NCBI RefSeq assembly: GCF_003122385.1 | Contig: NZ_CP029255.1 | Location: 5,456,001-5,520,000, forward strand | From: Flavobacterium crocinum | GTDB taxonomy: Bacteria; Bacteroidota; Bacteroidia; Flavobacteriales; Flavobacteriaceae | Reading direction: 5' to 3' | DNA: 64,000 nucleotides | Shown here: positions 1 through 10,770 of the stretch, piece by piece | How the letters are laid out: the number at the start of each line of letters is the position of its first letter | Numbering within the stretch: position 1 is the stretch's first letter | Made by a program: the position numbers and the translations under genes | Notes under the pieces: model-generated | Databases searched by the model: none | Told to the model about the DNA's origin: nothing | Seen by the model: only the letters and a program-made list of their open reading frames with translations

Positions 1-455
1 AAAAAACAATAACAGAATGTCGCAGGATATAATTGAACCAGATGCTGAAAGGTTTCAACAAAATCAAATTCGACCAAAAGTACATCTTCACTTCGGGACA
101 AAACCACTTTTTTGAACTCTTCGTTTTTAATTGCTTGAATTCCCTGAGCAACTAAATATTCGTATTGAAATTTAGCTTCGGGATCAAAACCCAAATCATC
201 TATCTCAATTGATTCAAATGAAGTCGGTTCTTTTTCTGAAGTAATGATTTCAGATTCATTTTCCGGAATTAAGATTAATTGTCTTTCATCAAAAGAAGCA
301 AAAACAAATCCCTTTTCGCTATAATCTGAAACCGTATGCAGATTATTATTGTGTTGTAAAATTCCAACTAGGTTTGTCGAGTTGGGTTTTGAATAAAGTA
401 CAAATGGTAAATTTTGTTCTTTATGATTTTTAATTTTTAAGAAAAATGGACTCAT
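1..455 (-). CDS. menF: Isochorismate synthase-like chorismate-binding enzyme, N-terminal part (cut by window edge)
   Basis: Only the first ~151 codons are inside the window; the gene runs off the left edge. The reading starts MSPFFLKIKNHK and is open throughout. A stretch reading AIKNEEFKKVVLSRSE matches the conserved 'KxVLSR' strand of chorismate-using enzymes (isochorismate, anthranilate and salicylate synthases). The gene begins 3 bp downstream of a hotdog thioesterase stop codon, so the two are co-transcribed. That pairing suggests menaquinone synthesis (chorismate to isochorismate, then thioester hydrolysis later in the pathway). The catalytic C-terminal domain cannot be seen, so another chorismate enzyme is possible. 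Confidence 0.75.
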   Translation of the reverse strand, partial: MSPFFLKIKNHKEQNLPFVLYSKPNSTNLVGILQHNNNLHTVSDYSEKGFVFASFDERQLILIPENESEIITSEKEPTSFESIEIDDLGFDPEAKFQYEYLVAQGIQAIKNEEFKKVVLSRSEDVLLVEFDFVETFQHLVQLYPATFCYCF

Positions 456-458
456 AAT

Positions 459-890
459 TTATTCATTCTTCTTTCTTTCCAAAACCATATTCGTCAACTT
501 GCATAGCGAAACCAAATTACCTTCTTCATCGGTAATTTTGATTTCCCATAAATGAAGGCTTCTTCCTTTATGAATAATTCTCGCCGTGCCAAAAACATAA
601 CCTTCACGAATACTTTTTAGGTGATTTGCCGAAATTTCAATTCCTCTTACCTCCTGCTCTTTTGGATTGATAAAAAAGAAAGAAGCCGCACTTCCTACGC
701 TTTCCGCCAAAGCTACAGAAGCACCTCCGTGCAATAATCCCATTGGTTGATGAACACTTGGATTTACAGGCATTTTTGCAGTTAAAAAATCTTCTCCGGC
801 GTCGATATATTCAATTTTCAGCGTTTCCATTAATGTGTTTTTAGAAAACTCATTACAGCGCGCTAAAATCTGCTCTTTTGTATAGTTCAT
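459..890 (-). CDS. PaaI/YbgC-type hotdog-fold acyl-CoA thioesterase
   Basis: 143 residues, a normal length for a single hotdog domain. The segment HQPMGLLHGGASVALAES is the signature of the PaaI/MenI branch: the HGG loop followed by a long helix, with an acidic residue (Glu65) at the usual catalytic position. These cytoplasmic enzymes hydrolyse acyl-CoA thioesters as dimers or tetramers. Its position directly upstream of a probable isochorismate synthase suggests a 1,4-dihydroxy-2-naphthoyl-CoA thioesterase role in menaquinone synthesis. That is inferred from context only; phenylacetate-type thioesterases look the same at this level. Confidence 0.85.
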   Translation of the reverse strand: MNYTKEQILARCNEFSKNTLMETLKIEYIDAGEDFLTAKMPVNPSVHQPMGLLHGGASVALAESVGSAASFFFINPKEQEVRGIEISANHLKSIREGYVFGTARIIHKGRSLHLWEIKITDEEGNLVSLCKLTNMVLERKKNE

Positions 891-1035
891 TAAAATAATC
901 TTTAAAATCGTAAAATTAAAGAAAGATAAGACATAAATCTAAAATCACATTCTAAAATTTAAAATTCAATTATGAACTTGTCAGTTTTTTGCTATTTTTA
1001 CAAAAACAATCAAAATTAATCTTTGGCTTTTTTTT

Positions 1036-1181
1036 GCCACAGATTACACAGATTAAACGGATTTTTTTTAGATAGCCACGAATTGCACGAATTTCCACGA
1101 ATTTTTATTCAATTTAATTCGTGTAATTGGTGGCAAAAAAAATCTTTTTTAATCCTTTTAATCTGTGGCTAAAAAAAAAAT
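1036..1181. repeat. Intergenic palindromic repeat block (two families)
   Basis: Two nested inverted repeats fill the gap before the lipoprotein gene. The outer one has GCCACAGATTACACAGATTA on the left and TTTTAATCTGTGGC on the right. The inner one has CCACGAATTGCACGAATTTC on the left and AATTCGTGTAATTGGTGGC on the right. Copies of both families recur in the window (6.9 and 20.2 kb). They could form long hairpins in RNA. No coding potential. Confidence 0.8.
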
Positions 1182-1184
1182 CAA

Positions 1185-2696
1185 ATGCGTCAATACTTTG
1201 CAATCTTTATTCTTGGTTTAATTTTAGTTTTTAGTTCGTGTAGAACGGACTTTGATACTGTTGCCAGCACTGGAGATTTGAAGTTTTCAAAAGACACTGT
1301 TTATCTGGATACTGTTTTTAAAAATATTGGTTCGAGTACGTATCAATTAAAAGTCTATAACCGAAGTAAAAATGATATTTCGATTCCGGTTGTTCAGCTT
1401 AAAAAAGGTTTAAATTCTAAATACAGAATGACCGTTGACGGAATGACAGGCAATAACGGAAAGATTTTCAACAATGTCACGCTTTTAGCAAAAGACAGTC
1501 TCTACATTTTTATAGAAACCACCGCCGATATTACAGATGCCAATCCAACCGATTTTTTATATACTGATGAAATTCAGTTTGACAGCGGTGATAATCTTCA
1601 GGAAGTAGCTTTGGTTACTTTGATTCAGGATGCCATTTTTCTATATCCGAATCAAAATCCTGACGGCACAAAAGAAAAAATCAAAATCGACGGCAAAGAT
1701 GTGGAGGGATTTTATTTGAGTGAAAATGATCCTGAAAACGGAAACGAATTGATTTTTACCAAACAAAAACCTTATGTAATATATGGCTACGCAGGAGTTC
1801 CGGAAAACAAGACTGTAATTTTTGAAGCCGGAGCAAGAGTTCATTTTCATGCTAATTCCGGATTATATGTTGGAAACAAAGCTTCTTTACAAATTAACGG
1901 AACAACTTCTACAACAGACAAACTCGAAAATGAAGTTATTTTTGAAGGCGATCGTCTGGAATCACTTTATTCTGATATCCCAGGTCAATGGAAATCGGTT
2001 CTTTTTGCAAATGGAAGTACCAATCATTTCATCAATCATTTGACTTTAAAAAATGCTGTTATAGGTTTAGATTTCAAAAATCCATTTAACAACATTACAA
2101 TTCAGAATACGCAGATTTATAATTGTGTTGAATATGGAATTTTAGCTCAAAACGCTCAGATTACCGGAGAAAATATAGTGATTAATTATGCAGGTTTAGC
2201 CAGTTTATCTTGTGTTTACGGTGGAAACTATAAATTCACGCATTGTACCTTCAATAATAATTGGTCAGCGCCTACGCAATTTGCCGTTAGCTTGAGCAAC
2301 TCGTTAACTGGTGCAGTTCCTGAATCAAATGCTTTAACACAGGCTACTTTTAACAACTGCATCATTTATGGATCGGGAACAAACGAATTTAATTTGAGTA
2401 AAAACGCTAATTCTGCTTTTGTTTATCAATTGAATAATTGTCTTTTAAAATTCAGCAGTTCGTCTACAAATCCACTTTATCAGTTTAAAACAGACACAGA
2501 ACATTACAACAACATTATTCTGAATGAAAATCCTAAGTTTTACAAACCTTCTGAAAATAAATTTAATATTGACAAAACTTCTTCCGCTTTCGCGAAAGGG
2601 AATCAGGCTTACATCATTCCGTTGGATATTTTAGGAATTACAAGAACTTCTCCGCCGGATTTGGGTGCTTATCAGAGTCAGGATTTCCCTAAATAG
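1185..2696 (+). CDS. Surface lipoprotein with right-handed beta-helix domain
   Basis: 503 residues. The N-terminus MRQYFAIFILGLILVFSSC is a type II signal peptide with lipobox VFSSC, so the protein is probably lipidated at Cys19 and exported to the cell envelope. Residues ~25-140 (LKFSKDTVYLDTVFKNIGSS and following) resemble an immunoglobulin-like module often found in Bacteroidota surface proteins. From ~residue 190 there is a repeating pattern of short beta strands with Asn ladders (NAVIGLDFKNPFNNITIQNT) typical of right-handed parallel beta-helices. No catalytic motif is recognised, so the ligand or substrate is unknown. It stands alone between repeats. Confidence 0.75.
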   Translation: MRQYFAIFILGLILVFSSCRTDFDTVASTGDLKFSKDTVYLDTVFKNIGSSTYQLKVYNRSKNDISIPVVQLKKGLNSKYRMTVDGMTGNNGKIFNNVTLLAKDSLYIFIETTADITDANPTDFLYTDEIQFDSGDNLQEVALVTLIQDAIFLYPNQNPDGTKEKIKIDGKDVEGFYLSENDPENGNELIFTKQKPYVIYGYAGVPENKTVIFEAGARVHFHANSGLYVGNKASLQINGTTSTTDKLENEVIFEGDRLESLYSDIPGQWKSVLFANGSTNHFINHLTLKNAVIGLDFKNPFNNITIQNTQIYNCVEYGILAQNAQITGENIVINYAGLASLSCVYGGNYKFTHCTFNNNWSAPTQFAVSLSNSLTGAVPESNALTQATFNNCIIYGSGTNEFNLSKNANSAFVYQLNNCLLKFSSSSTNPLYQFKTDTEHYNNIILNENPKFYKPSENKFNIDKTSSAFAKGNQAYIIPLDILGITRTSPPDLGAYQSQDFPK

Positions 2697-3186
2697 TTTT
2701 TTATTTGCCACGAAAGCACTAAGACACTAAGTTTTTTTGTCTTACTCAAAAAGTCGTGAAGTCGCAAAGTTTTGCTACAAAGTACTCCAAATAGTTTGTC
2801 ATTTCGACGAAGGAGAAATGACAAAAAATGACAAAAATCTTTGCGGTTCATATAAAAAAACTTTGCCACTTCGCGACTTTGCGAGATTAAATTTCGTCTA
2901 TTCTGCAAATTTCTCGGATTTACTTTAGAAAAATTTGTAATTAAATTTTAAGAATCTCTTTCATCTTATCAAGTACTTTTTCGACTTAAATTTTAAAAAC
3001 AACAACAGTTTACAAAGAAAAACTGAAGAGTAAAAAATGTTAAATTCTGAACGGAAAAACAAGCAAAAAAATTGCATTTTCAGGGCAGAAAAGGGTAAAA
3101 ATAAATAATTAAAAACGCACTGTTTGTTGCTTTTTTTTTCGGTTTAGATTGTCTAAATTTGCACCTCAATACAACAAACTACACAA
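2697..3186. other. Intergenic region upstream of purL with degenerate repeats and a -7 box
   Basis: About 490 bp without a convincing gene. It starts with a GCCACGAA-AGCACTAAG repeat (2707-2730) whose inverted partner is AACTTTGCCACTTCGCGAC near 2860. Inside is a small hairpin GTCATTTCGACGAAGGAGAAATGAC (2799-2823; two paired ATTTC arms). A Bacteroidota -7 element TAAATTTG lies at 3154-3161, 25 bp before the purL start, and is the likely purL promoter. The two short open frames here are translations of the repeats. Confidence 0.6.
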
Positions 3187-6100
3187 ATGATCCATTTCTT
3201 TGAAAACCAAAGCAAAACTGTTTTTGCGGTACAAACGCAAAACGAAATTTCAGCTCAAGACATTTCAAAATTAAACTGGCTTTTTGCCGATGCGAGTAAG
3301 ATTGAAAAATCAGCATTACCTGGTTTCTTCGTTGGGCCTCGCGCAACCATGATTACACCTTGGAGTACAAATGCTGTAGAAATTACTCAAAACATGGGAA
3401 TTTCAGGCATTATCAGAATCGAGGAATTTCATCCTGCAACGGAAGATTTTACTGATTTTGATCCAATGCTTTCTCAAAAATTCAACGAATTAGATCAGGA
3501 AATCTTCACTATCAACATTCAGCCGGAACCAATTTTAGAAATTGACGATATTGCTGCTTACAACAAAGTAGAAGGTTTAGCTTTAAGCGAAGAAGAAGTT
3601 GATTACTTAAACAATCTTTCAACTAAACTAGGAAGAAAATTAACCGATTCTGAAATTTTCGCTTTTTCTCAAGCAAATTCAGAACACTGTCGTCACAAAA
3701 TCTTCAACGGAACATTTGTGATCGACGGAGAAGAAAAAGAAACTTCTCTTTTCAAATTAATCAAAAAAACATCTCAGGAAAATCCTAACGATATTGTTTC
3801 TGCTTACAAAGACAACGTTGCTTTTGTAAAAGGACCAAAAGTGCAGCAATTTGCACCAAAATCGGCAGACAAACCTGATTTTTACGAAATAAGAGAATTT
3901 GATTCGGTTATCTCATTAAAAGCCGAAACACACAATTTCCCAACAACAGTGGAACCTTTCAACGGAGCTGCAACAGGGTCTGGAGGAGAAATTCGTGACC
4001 GTTTAGCGGGAGGACAAGGATCTTTGCCATTAGCCGGAACTGCAGTTTACATGACTTCATATTCTCGTTTAAACGATGATAGAAAATGGGAAAATGCTGT
4101 TGAAGAAAGAAAATGGTTGTACCAAACACCAATGGATATTTTGATCAAAGCTTCAAACGGAGCTTCTGATTTCGGAAATAAATTTGGTCAGCCTCTTATT
4201 ACAGGTTCTGTTTTGACTTTCGAACATTCAGAAAACGACCGTAAAATTGGTTATGACAAAGTAATCATGCAAGCGGGAGGAATTGGATATGGAAAATTAG
4301 ATCAATCCATTAAAAAGAAACCACAAGAAGGCGATAAAATCGTAATTCTGGGTGGAGAAAATTATAGAATCGGAATGGGTGGTGCTGCAGTTTCTTCTGC
4401 AGATACTGGAGCTTTCGGTTCAGGAATCGAATTAAATGCGATTCAGCGTTCAAATCCTGAAATGCAAAAACGTGCTGCAAACGCGATTCGTGGTTTAGTA
4501 GAAAGCGACAATAACCCAATTGTTTCTATTCACGATCACGGTGCGGGTGGACACTTAAACTGTCTTTCTGAATTGGTTGAGGAAACTGGAGGTTTGATCG
4601 ATTTAGACAAATTGCCTGTTGGAGATCCAACACTTTCTGCAAAAGAAATCATTGGTAACGAATCTCAGGAAAGAATGGGATTGGTTATTGGTCAAAAAGA
4701 TATTGACACACTACAAAGAATTGCCGACAGAGAGCGTTCACCAATGTATCAGGTTGGAGATGTAACAGGAGATCACCGTTTTACATTCGAATCAAAATCA
4801 AATGGTTCAAAACCGATGGATTATGCTTTAGAAGATTTCTTCGGAAGTTCTCCAAAAACGGTTATGACAGATAATACAGTGGACAGAAAATATGCTGATG
4901 TTGCTTACAACACTGCAGATTTCGAAAGCTATTTAAAAGACGTTTTACGTTTAGAGGCTGTTGCTTCAAAAGACTGGTTGACGAACAAAGTTGACCGTTG
5001 CGTTGGAGGAAAAGTGGCTAAACAACAAAATGCTGGTCCGTTACAATTGCCTTTAAATAACGTCGGCGTTATGGCTCTGGATTATTTAGGAAAAGAAGGT
5101 ATTGCAACTTCTATTGGACACGCTCCTATTGCCGCTTTGATTGATCCGGTTGCCGGATCTAGAAATGCGATTGCAGAATCATTATCAAACCTTATCTGGG
5201 CGCCAATTAAAGAGCAGTTAAAAGGAGTTTCATTATCTGCAAACTGGATGTGGGCTTGTAAAAACGAAGGTGAAGACGCTCGTCTATATGCTGCAGTTGA
5301 AGGTTGTTCTGAATTTGCTATTGAATTAGGAATCAATATTCCGACAGGAAAAGATTCACTTTCGATGAAGCAAAAATATCCAAAAGACGAAGTAATTGCG
5401 CCAGGAACAGTTATTATTTCGGCTGCCGGAAACTGTACCGATATTAGAAAAGTAGTTGAACCAGTTTTACAGAAAAACGGAGATTCAATCTATTATATCA
5501 ATTTGTCTCAGGATGATTTCAAACTTGGAGGTTCATCTTTTGCACAAATTAGAAATACAATCGGAAACGAAACGTCTACAATTAAGGATGCTTCTTTCTT
5601 CAAAAATGCCTTTAATACAATACAGGATTTAATCGGCGAAAGCCAAATTTTAGCGGGTCACGATATCGGAAGCGGTGGTTTAATCACTACTTTATTAGAA
5701 TTGTGTTTTGCTGATGTTAACCTTGGTGCTAAAATTGATTTCAGCGCTTTCACGGAAAAAGACTTGTTGAAAATCCTTTTCGCAGAAAACATCGGAATCG
5801 TTTTTCAAGCTAAATCTGATGCTGCTGTTGAAGCTAAATTAAAAGCTAACAATATTGAATTCTTTAAATTAGGTACAGTTCAAAGCAAACCAAGTTTGGA
5901 ATTTGGAATTTATAATTTGGATATTGCGGAATACAGAGACGTTTGGTTCGAGACTTCTTATTTATTAGATCAAAAACAATCTAAAAATGGAAGAGCTCAA
6001 GCACGTTTCGAAAACTATAAAAATCAAGTTTTAAATTATACTTTCCCAACACATTTTACAGGGAAGAAACCAGAAATCGACAACTCTAAACCAAGACCAA

Positions 6101-6840
6101 AAGCGGCGATTATCCGTGAAAAAGGAAGTAACTCTGAGCGTGAAATGGCAAATGCTATGTACTTAGCAGGTTTTGATGTAAAAGACGTTCACATGACGGA
6201 TTTAATTTCTGGACGTGAAACATTAGAAGATATTCAATTCATTGGAGCAGTTGGAGGATTCTCTAACTCAGACGTTTTAGGTTCTGCTAAAGGCTGGGCC
6301 GGAGCTTTCTTGTACAACGAAAAAGCAAAAACTGCTTTAGATAATTTCTTCAAAAGAAATGATACACTTTCTGTTGGAATCTGTAACGGATGTCAGTTGT
6401 TTATGGAATTAGAAGTGATTAATCCTGAACACGAAATTCACGGAAAAATGCACCATAACGAAAGCCAGAAACACGAAAGTATTTTTACTTCTGTAAAAGT
6501 TCAGGAAAACAACTCAGTGATGTTGTCAACTTTAGCAGGAAGCACTTTAGGAGTTTGGGTTTCACACGGAGAAGGTAAATTCAAATTACCTTATGCCGAA
6601 GATCAATACAACATTGTTTCTAAATATGCTTACGAAGGATATCCAGCAAACCCAAATGGTTCTGATTACAACACTGCTATGATGTGTGACAAAACAGGAA
6701 GACATTTGGTGATGATGCCTCACATTGAGCGTTCGACTTTCCAGTGGAACTGGGCACATTATCCAAAAGACAGAAATGACGAGGTTACGCCTTGGCATGA
6801 AGCTTTTGTTAATGCCAGAAAATGGATTGAGAAAAACTAA
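3187..6840 (+). CDS. purL: Phosphoribosylformylglycinamidine synthase (single-chain PurL)
   Basis: 1217 residues, the size of the large one-chain FGAM synthase of proteobacteria and Bacteroidota. It converts FGAR, glutamine and ATP to FGAM in de novo purine synthesis. Order: N-terminal PurS-like part, linker with [15 protein letters not shown] (~residues 155-172), two AIRS-type ATP-binding halves (HDHGAGG near 445; GHDIGSGG near 825) and a C-terminal class I glutamine amidotransferase with nucleophile Cys1066 in GICNGCQLF and a late His-x-Glu. It is preceded by a -7 box and followed by a strong terminator, so it is a monocistronic unit. Confidence 0.98.
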   Translation: MIHFFENQSKTVFAVQTQNEISAQDISKLNWLFADASKIEKSALPGFFVGPRATMITPWSTNAVEITQNMGISGIIRIEEFHPATEDFTDFDPMLSQKFNELDQEIFTINIQPEPILEIDDIAAYNKVEGLALSEEEVDYLNNLSTKLGRKLTDSEIFAFSQANSEHCRHKIFNGTFVIDGEEKETSLFKLIKKTSQENPNDIVSAYKDNVAFVKGPKVQQFAPKSADKPDFYEIREFDSVISLKAETHNFPTTVEPFNGAATGSGGEIRDRLAGGQGSLPLAGTAVYMTSYSRLNDDRKWENAVEERKWLYQTPMDILIKASNGASDFGNKFGQPLITGSVLTFEHSENDRKIGYDKVIMQAGGIGYGKLDQSIKKKPQEGDKIVILGGENYRIGMGGAAVSSADTGAFGSGIELNAIQRSNPEMQKRAANAIRGLVESDNNPIVSIHDHGAGGHLNCLSELVEETGGLIDLDKLPVGDPTLSAKEIIGNESQERMGLVIGQKDIDTLQRIADRERSPMYQVGDVTGDHRFTFESKSNGSKPMDYALEDFFGSSPKTVMTDNTVDRKYADVAYNTADFESYLKDVLRLEAVASKDWLTNKVDRCVGGKVAKQQNAGPLQLPLNNVGVMALDYLGKEGIATSIGHAPIAALIDPVAGSRNAIAESLSNLIWAPIKEQLKGVSLSANWMWACKNEGEDARLYAAVEGCSEFAIELGINIPTGKDSLSMKQKYPKDEVIAPGTVIISAAGNCTDIRKVVEPVLQKNGDSIYYINLSQDDFKLGGSSFAQIRNTIGNETSTIKDASFFKNAFNTIQDLIGESQILAGHDIGSGGLITTLLELCFADVNLGAKIDFSAFTEKDLLKILFAENIGIVFQAKSDAAVEAKLKANNIEFFKLGTVQSKPSLEFGIYNLDIAEYRDVWFETSYLLDQKQSKNGRAQARFENYKNQVLNYTFPTHFTGKKPEIDNSKPRPKAAIIREKGSNSEREMANAMYLAGFDVKDVHMTDLISGRETLEDIQFIGAVGGFSNSDVLGSAKGWAGAFLYNEKAKTALDNFFKRNDTLSVGICNGCQLFMELEVINPEHEIHGKMHHNESQKHESIFTSVKVQENNSVMLSTLAGSTLGVWVSHGEGKFKLPYAEDQYNIVSKYAYEGYPANPNGSDYNTAMMCDKTGRHLVMMPHIERSTFQWNWAHYPKDRNDEVTPWHEAFVNARKWIEKN

Positions 6841-6856
6841 GAAATATATTTTTACT

Positions 6857-6890
6857 AAAAGCGCCCGATAAACTCGGGCGCTTTTTTTTT
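6857..6890 (+). terminator. Rho-independent terminator of purL
   Basis: GC-rich hairpin with stem AGCGCCCGA / TCGGGCGCT and 5-nt loop TAAAC, followed by ten T residues, 17 bp after the purL stop codon. Confidence 0.95.
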
Positions 6891-7026
6891 GATAGCCACG
6901 AATTCACGAATTTTCACGAATTATTTTTTGCTAGTCCTGATTGTTATCTAATGGGATTTTTTATTGATTTGCATAAGCAAATCAATAAAAAACCTAATTC
7001 GTGAAAATTCGTGCAATTCGTGGCTG
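6891..7026. repeat. Long inverted repeat (CACGAATT family) with inner perfect hairpin
   Basis: The left arm has GCCACGAATTCACGAATTTT and the right arm AATTCGTGCAATTCGTGGC. In the centre (6961-6988) is a perfect 12-bp hairpin TTATTGATTTGC / GCAAATCAATAA with a 4-nt loop. This is the same family as the repeat at about 1.08 kb. No open frame here looks real. Confidence 0.85.
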
Positions 7027-7076
7027 AAAAAACACACCGACGCTATCCCCAAATATGTCGAGGCATTTCTATATTT

Positions 7077-7358
7077 TCAATCTTTAAATGCTGTTGCAAT
7101 TCCAGTTACAATATTAGCAGTACCAAAAGCAAATAATCCCGAAGCAATTGCTGCTTGTCCTGAAAAATATTGACTTTCGCGAATCACCATACTAAAAACC
7201 GTTCCGCCGGCAAGTCCGGCAATTAAGCCCAAACCAATAGTCGAAATAATCCACCAAGGTTCGGGATCAGGAATTGGAGGTTTCTTCAAAAAATTACGCC
7301 ACCAGCCCGGATACTTTGTGCCGCACCAGCCCATCGCCAAGAAAAAAGCAGTTTCCAT
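7077..7358 (-). CDS. Small membrane protein, unknown function
   Basis: 93 residues starting METAFFLAMGWCGTKYPGWW with an ATG start. There are two likely membrane segments: IISTIGLGLIAGLAGGTVFS (~residues 38-58) and AAIASGLFAFGTANIVTGIA (~70-88), both rich in Gly and Ala. The Trp-rich, Pro-rich N-terminal part would lie outside the membrane. No family is recognised. The opposite-strand open frame over the same bases lacks these features, so this strand is preferred. It stands alone. Confidence 0.6.
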   Translation of the reverse strand: METAFFLAMGWCGTKYPGWWRNFLKKPPIPDPEPWWIISTIGLGLIAGLAGGTVFSMVIRESQYFSGQAAIASGLFAFGTANIVTGIATAFKD

Positions 7359-7592
7359 AGTATTTTATTTTATGTAAGGCCTACTCTTTTGCTTTTCGGC
7401 TTCCGCATTATGACGGGGATAAAAGTAAGATTTGACCTTTTTAATTAATCTATGTGATTTCCTGTTTTTAACAGGGGAAAAATCCCCTTTTTTCAGAATC
7501 TTAATTTTATTTAAAGCCAACCATTCATAAGCCCTAAGTTTAATTTAATAATATCTTAAGGCGCTTTATTCGTCCGTGTTTTATGTGATAAA

Positions 7593-7600
7593 TAACTTTG
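7593..7600 (+). promoter_or_regulatory. -7 promoter element of the TonB receptor gene
   Basis: TAACTTTG matches the Bacteroidota -7 consensus TAnnTTTG. It ends only 4 bp before the ATG, so the transcript is probably leaderless or nearly so. Confidence 0.55.
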
Positions 7601-7604
7601 CTTC

Positions 7605-10013
7605 ATGAAAAAATCGAAACAAATTTTAGTCACTGCAATTTTATTATTTGCCTTTCAAAACTCTTTTAGTCAAAAAACGAATTCGATAAACGGAACCGTT
7701 TCAGACGGAAAAATACCTGTCGAATTTGTAGATGTTGTTTTAAAACCTGCTAATGATACCACCAAAACGACTGCCTATGCAGTTACAGATGTTTCGGGAA
7801 AATTCATTCTGGGAAACATCAATACCGCCGATTATGTATTAAAATTGAGATTGATTGGTTTTAAAACCATTACTCAAAAAGTAAAATACACCGGAACTCC
7901 AATTTCACTTGGAACTATTATTTTGCAGGAAGATGCAAACCTTCTTAATACTGTAGTGGTAAGTTCTCAGAAAAAACAAATTCAGAAAACAAATGAAGGT
8001 TTTGTTTTTAATGCGGTTTCAAATATTTCGCAGTCTGGCGGAACAGCAATTGATATGTTAAAAAATATTCCAACCGTCTCTGTTGATGCCGATGATGCTA
8101 TTTCACTAAGAGGAAAAACACCACTGATTCTAATTAACGGAAAAAATTCTGCCATTACCGACATGAATCAAATTCCGGCCAGCAGTATTGAGAGTATAGA
8201 AATTATTACAAGTCCAACCGCAAAATATGATGCCAATGCAGAAAGCGGCATCATTAATATTAAACTTAAAAAGAATAATTCAAATGGTTTAAATGGAGCT
8301 GCTGTTCTTGGCGGTGGATTTGGTGCAAAAGGCAGAATGAATAGTTCTGTTCTTTTGAATAATAAAACAGATAAATGGAATATAGGAATAGCTTACGACA
8401 ATCGTTTTGCCGGCCGAACAAAAAAAATTAAAGGTGAAAGAACTAATTATTTTATTGAAGATGAACATTTTATTAACCAAAACAGAAGCGACCAACGAAC
8501 AGAAGGTTTGCAGAATTTAAAATTCAATGTTGATTTTTCTCCAAATGACAACAATACCTTTTCATTTGAAGCGCTTGGAAATCTGGAAAACAAAGACAAT
8601 GATGAAACCTTAAAAACAGATATTTTCAACAATTCCGGTCAGTTTTTCTCCGGAAATCAACGCCATTCAATAGAAATTCAAAAAGCCAAAGCTGCAGAAA
8701 TGGCTTTCAATTATGATCGAAAATTTTCTGACGTCAGAAAAAGTTTAAATGCCAGTATCACCACATCATTTAATTTTGGAAAAGAAAACACTGATATCGA
8801 TACCAATAAATACGATGAAAATGAAACCATAATTGGAGATCCTTTTTTACAGCAAACTCATAATTATGCAAAAGAAAATATCTCAAATGCAATTCTGAAT
8901 TACGCTTTTCCTATCTCAGAAAAAGCTACAATTGAAACAGGATATAAAGGAACATTAAGATTCTTCAATTCCGATTTTCAAAGCGCAGATTTCGTTAACA
9001 ATGAATATGTAGTGAATCCGCTGGTAAGTAATATTTTTGATTTTAATGAACAAATTAACGCTGTTTACGGACTTTGGAATTCTTATTCAGGATCAGAAGA
9101 AAATCAAAAATGGAAATACAACATTGGTCTTCGCGCTGAACAGGTTTCAAATAACGGAAAAACTGAAAATGGAAGTGATCGCTTCTCCAACAATTATACA
9201 AAGCTTTTCCCTTCTGCCTCTTTACAATTGAATATAAAATCAAACGAGTCATTAAAATTGGGATACAGCAAAAGAATCAATCGCCCGGACTTGGATGATT
9301 TAAATCCATTTGTTGATATTACAGATGCACTCAATCCTCATGGAGGAAACCCTTATTTAAAACCTGAAATCATTCATATCGCAGAGTTAAATTATAATAA
9401 AGAATGGGAGAATTACTCGCTTTCTGCCAATGCTTTTTACAGAAATGCAAAAGATGCCATCAGACAGTATTCAATACTACAAGATAATGGAGCGGTTTTG
9501 TTACAGCCTCAAAATATTGGAAGTACAATAACTTATGGACTGGAAACGATCTGTAGTTTTAAACCATTTTCTTTTTATGACGCGAATATCAGTCTGACCG
9601 CTTTTGAACAGCAAATCAATGCAGATAATCTGGTACAAGCTGAAGATGCTGTAAAAAATGCTTTCAGCTGGTACGGAAAAATCATTAATAATTTTGTTCC
9701 CTGGAGAGGTGGAAAACTGCAGATTATCGGAAACTATAATTCTTCGGTTGCAACAGCACAGGGAAAAAGAATTCCAATTTACAATATAGACATGGGTTTT
9801 CAGCAGAAACTAGGAAAAAGTAATGCCCGCTTAGGTTTGGTTGTAACGGATATGTTTAATACTCTGGAAAGCGGTTATAAAAACAATACTTTATTATTCA
9901 GCAACAACAGAACTTCTAAATCGGACACTCGTGCTTTAATGGTCACTTTCGCTTACACTTTCAAATCTGATTTTAAAGAAAAATTACTGGAAAATCAATT
10001 TTCTACAGAATAA
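7605..10013 (+). CDS. TonB-dependent outer-membrane receptor (CarboxypepD_reg-like domain, plug, beta-barrel)
   Basis: 802 residues. A signal peptide (MKKSKQILVTAILLFAFQNS, cleavage after FSQ) leads into a carboxypeptidase-regulatory-like beta-sandwich (~residues 25-105, INGTVSDGKIPVEFVDVVLK). Next is a plug domain with GGTAIDMLKNIPTVSVDADD (~145-165) and an outer-membrane barrel ending near the C-terminus. KLGYSKRINRPDLDDLNPFVDI (two halves around 550-570) is the usual motif of the OMP_b-brl_3 group, which lacks a partner SusD lipoprotein. No susD-like gene is next to it. The substrate cannot be told from sequence. A -7 box sits directly before the start. Confidence 0.9.
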   Translation: MKKSKQILVTAILLFAFQNSFSQKTNSINGTVSDGKIPVEFVDVVLKPANDTTKTTAYAVTDVSGKFILGNINTADYVLKLRLIGFKTITQKVKYTGTPISLGTIILQEDANLLNTVVVSSQKKQIQKTNEGFVFNAVSNISQSGGTAIDMLKNIPTVSVDADDAISLRGKTPLILINGKNSAITDMNQIPASSIESIEIITSPTAKYDANAESGIINIKLKKNNSNGLNGAAVLGGGFGAKGRMNSSVLLNNKTDKWNIGIAYDNRFAGRTKKIKGERTNYFIEDEHFINQNRSDQRTEGLQNLKFNVDFSPNDNNTFSFEALGNLENKDNDETLKTDIFNNSGQFFSGNQRHSIEIQKAKAAEMAFNYDRKFSDVRKSLNASITTSFNFGKENTDIDTNKYDENETIIGDPFLQQTHNYAKENISNAILNYAFPISEKATIETGYKGTLRFFNSDFQSADFVNNEYVVNPLVSNIFDFNEQINAVYGLWNSYSGSEENQKWKYNIGLRAEQVSNNGKTENGSDRFSNNYTKLFPSASLQLNIKSNESLKLGYSKRINRPDLDDLNPFVDITDALNPHGGNPYLKPEIIHIAELNYNKEWENYSLSANAFYRNAKDAIRQYSILQDNGAVLLQPQNIGSTITYGLETICSFKPFSFYDANISLTAFEQQINADNLVQAEDAVKNAFSWYGKIINNFVPWRGGKLQIIGNYNSSVATAQGKRIPIYNIDMGFQQKLGKSNARLGLVVTDMFNTLESGYKNNTLLFSNNRTSKSDTRALMVTFAYTFKSDFKEKLLENQFSTE

Positions 10014-10159
10014 AGGAGACTTCAAAAAGCCCTAAAAATTAAAAATTTCATTCTTGTATTTTTAAGTCATAGTTCTATTAAAAAATTGGACTATATTAGC
10101 CACAGAAAAAATTTACCACTAGATTTTTCAGGCTCCAAAAACACTTAAACCTACATAGA

Positions 10160-10591
10160 ATGAAATTTTTAAAATTACTTATCTGCAGTTTATTTTTAAC
10201 TGCTTTTCAATTACATGCCCAAGTTCACGTAGATCAGATTACCCACAATTCTAAAGAACGTTATATTACCACTACCATTGGATATCCGGTTCCGGGAACT
10301 TATGCTCCTTTAAATCAAAAACAACCTATTACAGTTTTAAATCCGGACGGAACAGGTTTTATTCAGGCAGAAGATTTAAGCAAACAAAAAATCAACTGGG
10401 GAGTAGAATGTACAGAAGAAGGCGTTCCTGTTTTTAAAGAAGGGTTCAATAGTGCTTCATACACTTTTTGGTACAGACCAAATGACACTGACGAATGGTA
10501 TTATTCTCAATTCTCCATTCATTTTACTAAGAAAAAAATGTTCTTAATGGGAGAAAGAGTAAAAGATTATGTGGATTATAATGTCCAATAA
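10160..10591 (+). CDS. Small secreted protein, unknown function
   Basis: 143 residues with a clear signal peptide (MKFLKLLICSLFLTAFQLHA, cleavage near Ala-Gln). The mature part (VHVDQITHNSKERYITTTIG) is mainly beta and carries one Cys. No family is recognised. It follows the TonB receptor by 146 bp on the same strand, so it may be co-expressed, but nothing in the sequence proves this. Confidence 0.7.
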   Translation: MKFLKLLICSLFLTAFQLHAQVHVDQITHNSKERYITTTIGYPVPGTYAPLNQKQPITVLNPDGTGFIQAEDLSKQKINWGVECTEEGVPVFKEGFNSASYTFWYRPNDTDEWYYSQFSIHFTKKKMFLMGERVKDYVDYNVQ

Positions 10592-10770
10592 ATAATAAAA
10601 ACTGGCCTTCTTATTAAATATTTAGTCGATTTTGACGGTATTTTGTACAAAAAAGAAAACGTTTTCGTTGAATTTTGATAGTACCCGTAAATTTTCCGAT
10701 TAAATTTTATAAATTTAAAAATCATACCCAATTTTTATTTAATTTGCAATAATAATTCAATATATTAAAC

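Noticed and set aside
2737..2928. 63-codon frame upstream of purL
   Set aside because: It is a translation of the CTAAG/GCGAC repeat family; the same peptide-like pieces appear at other repeats.
6964..7173. 69-codon plus-strand frame
   Set aside because: Its first third is inside the palindromic repeat and the rest is antisense to the small membrane protein.
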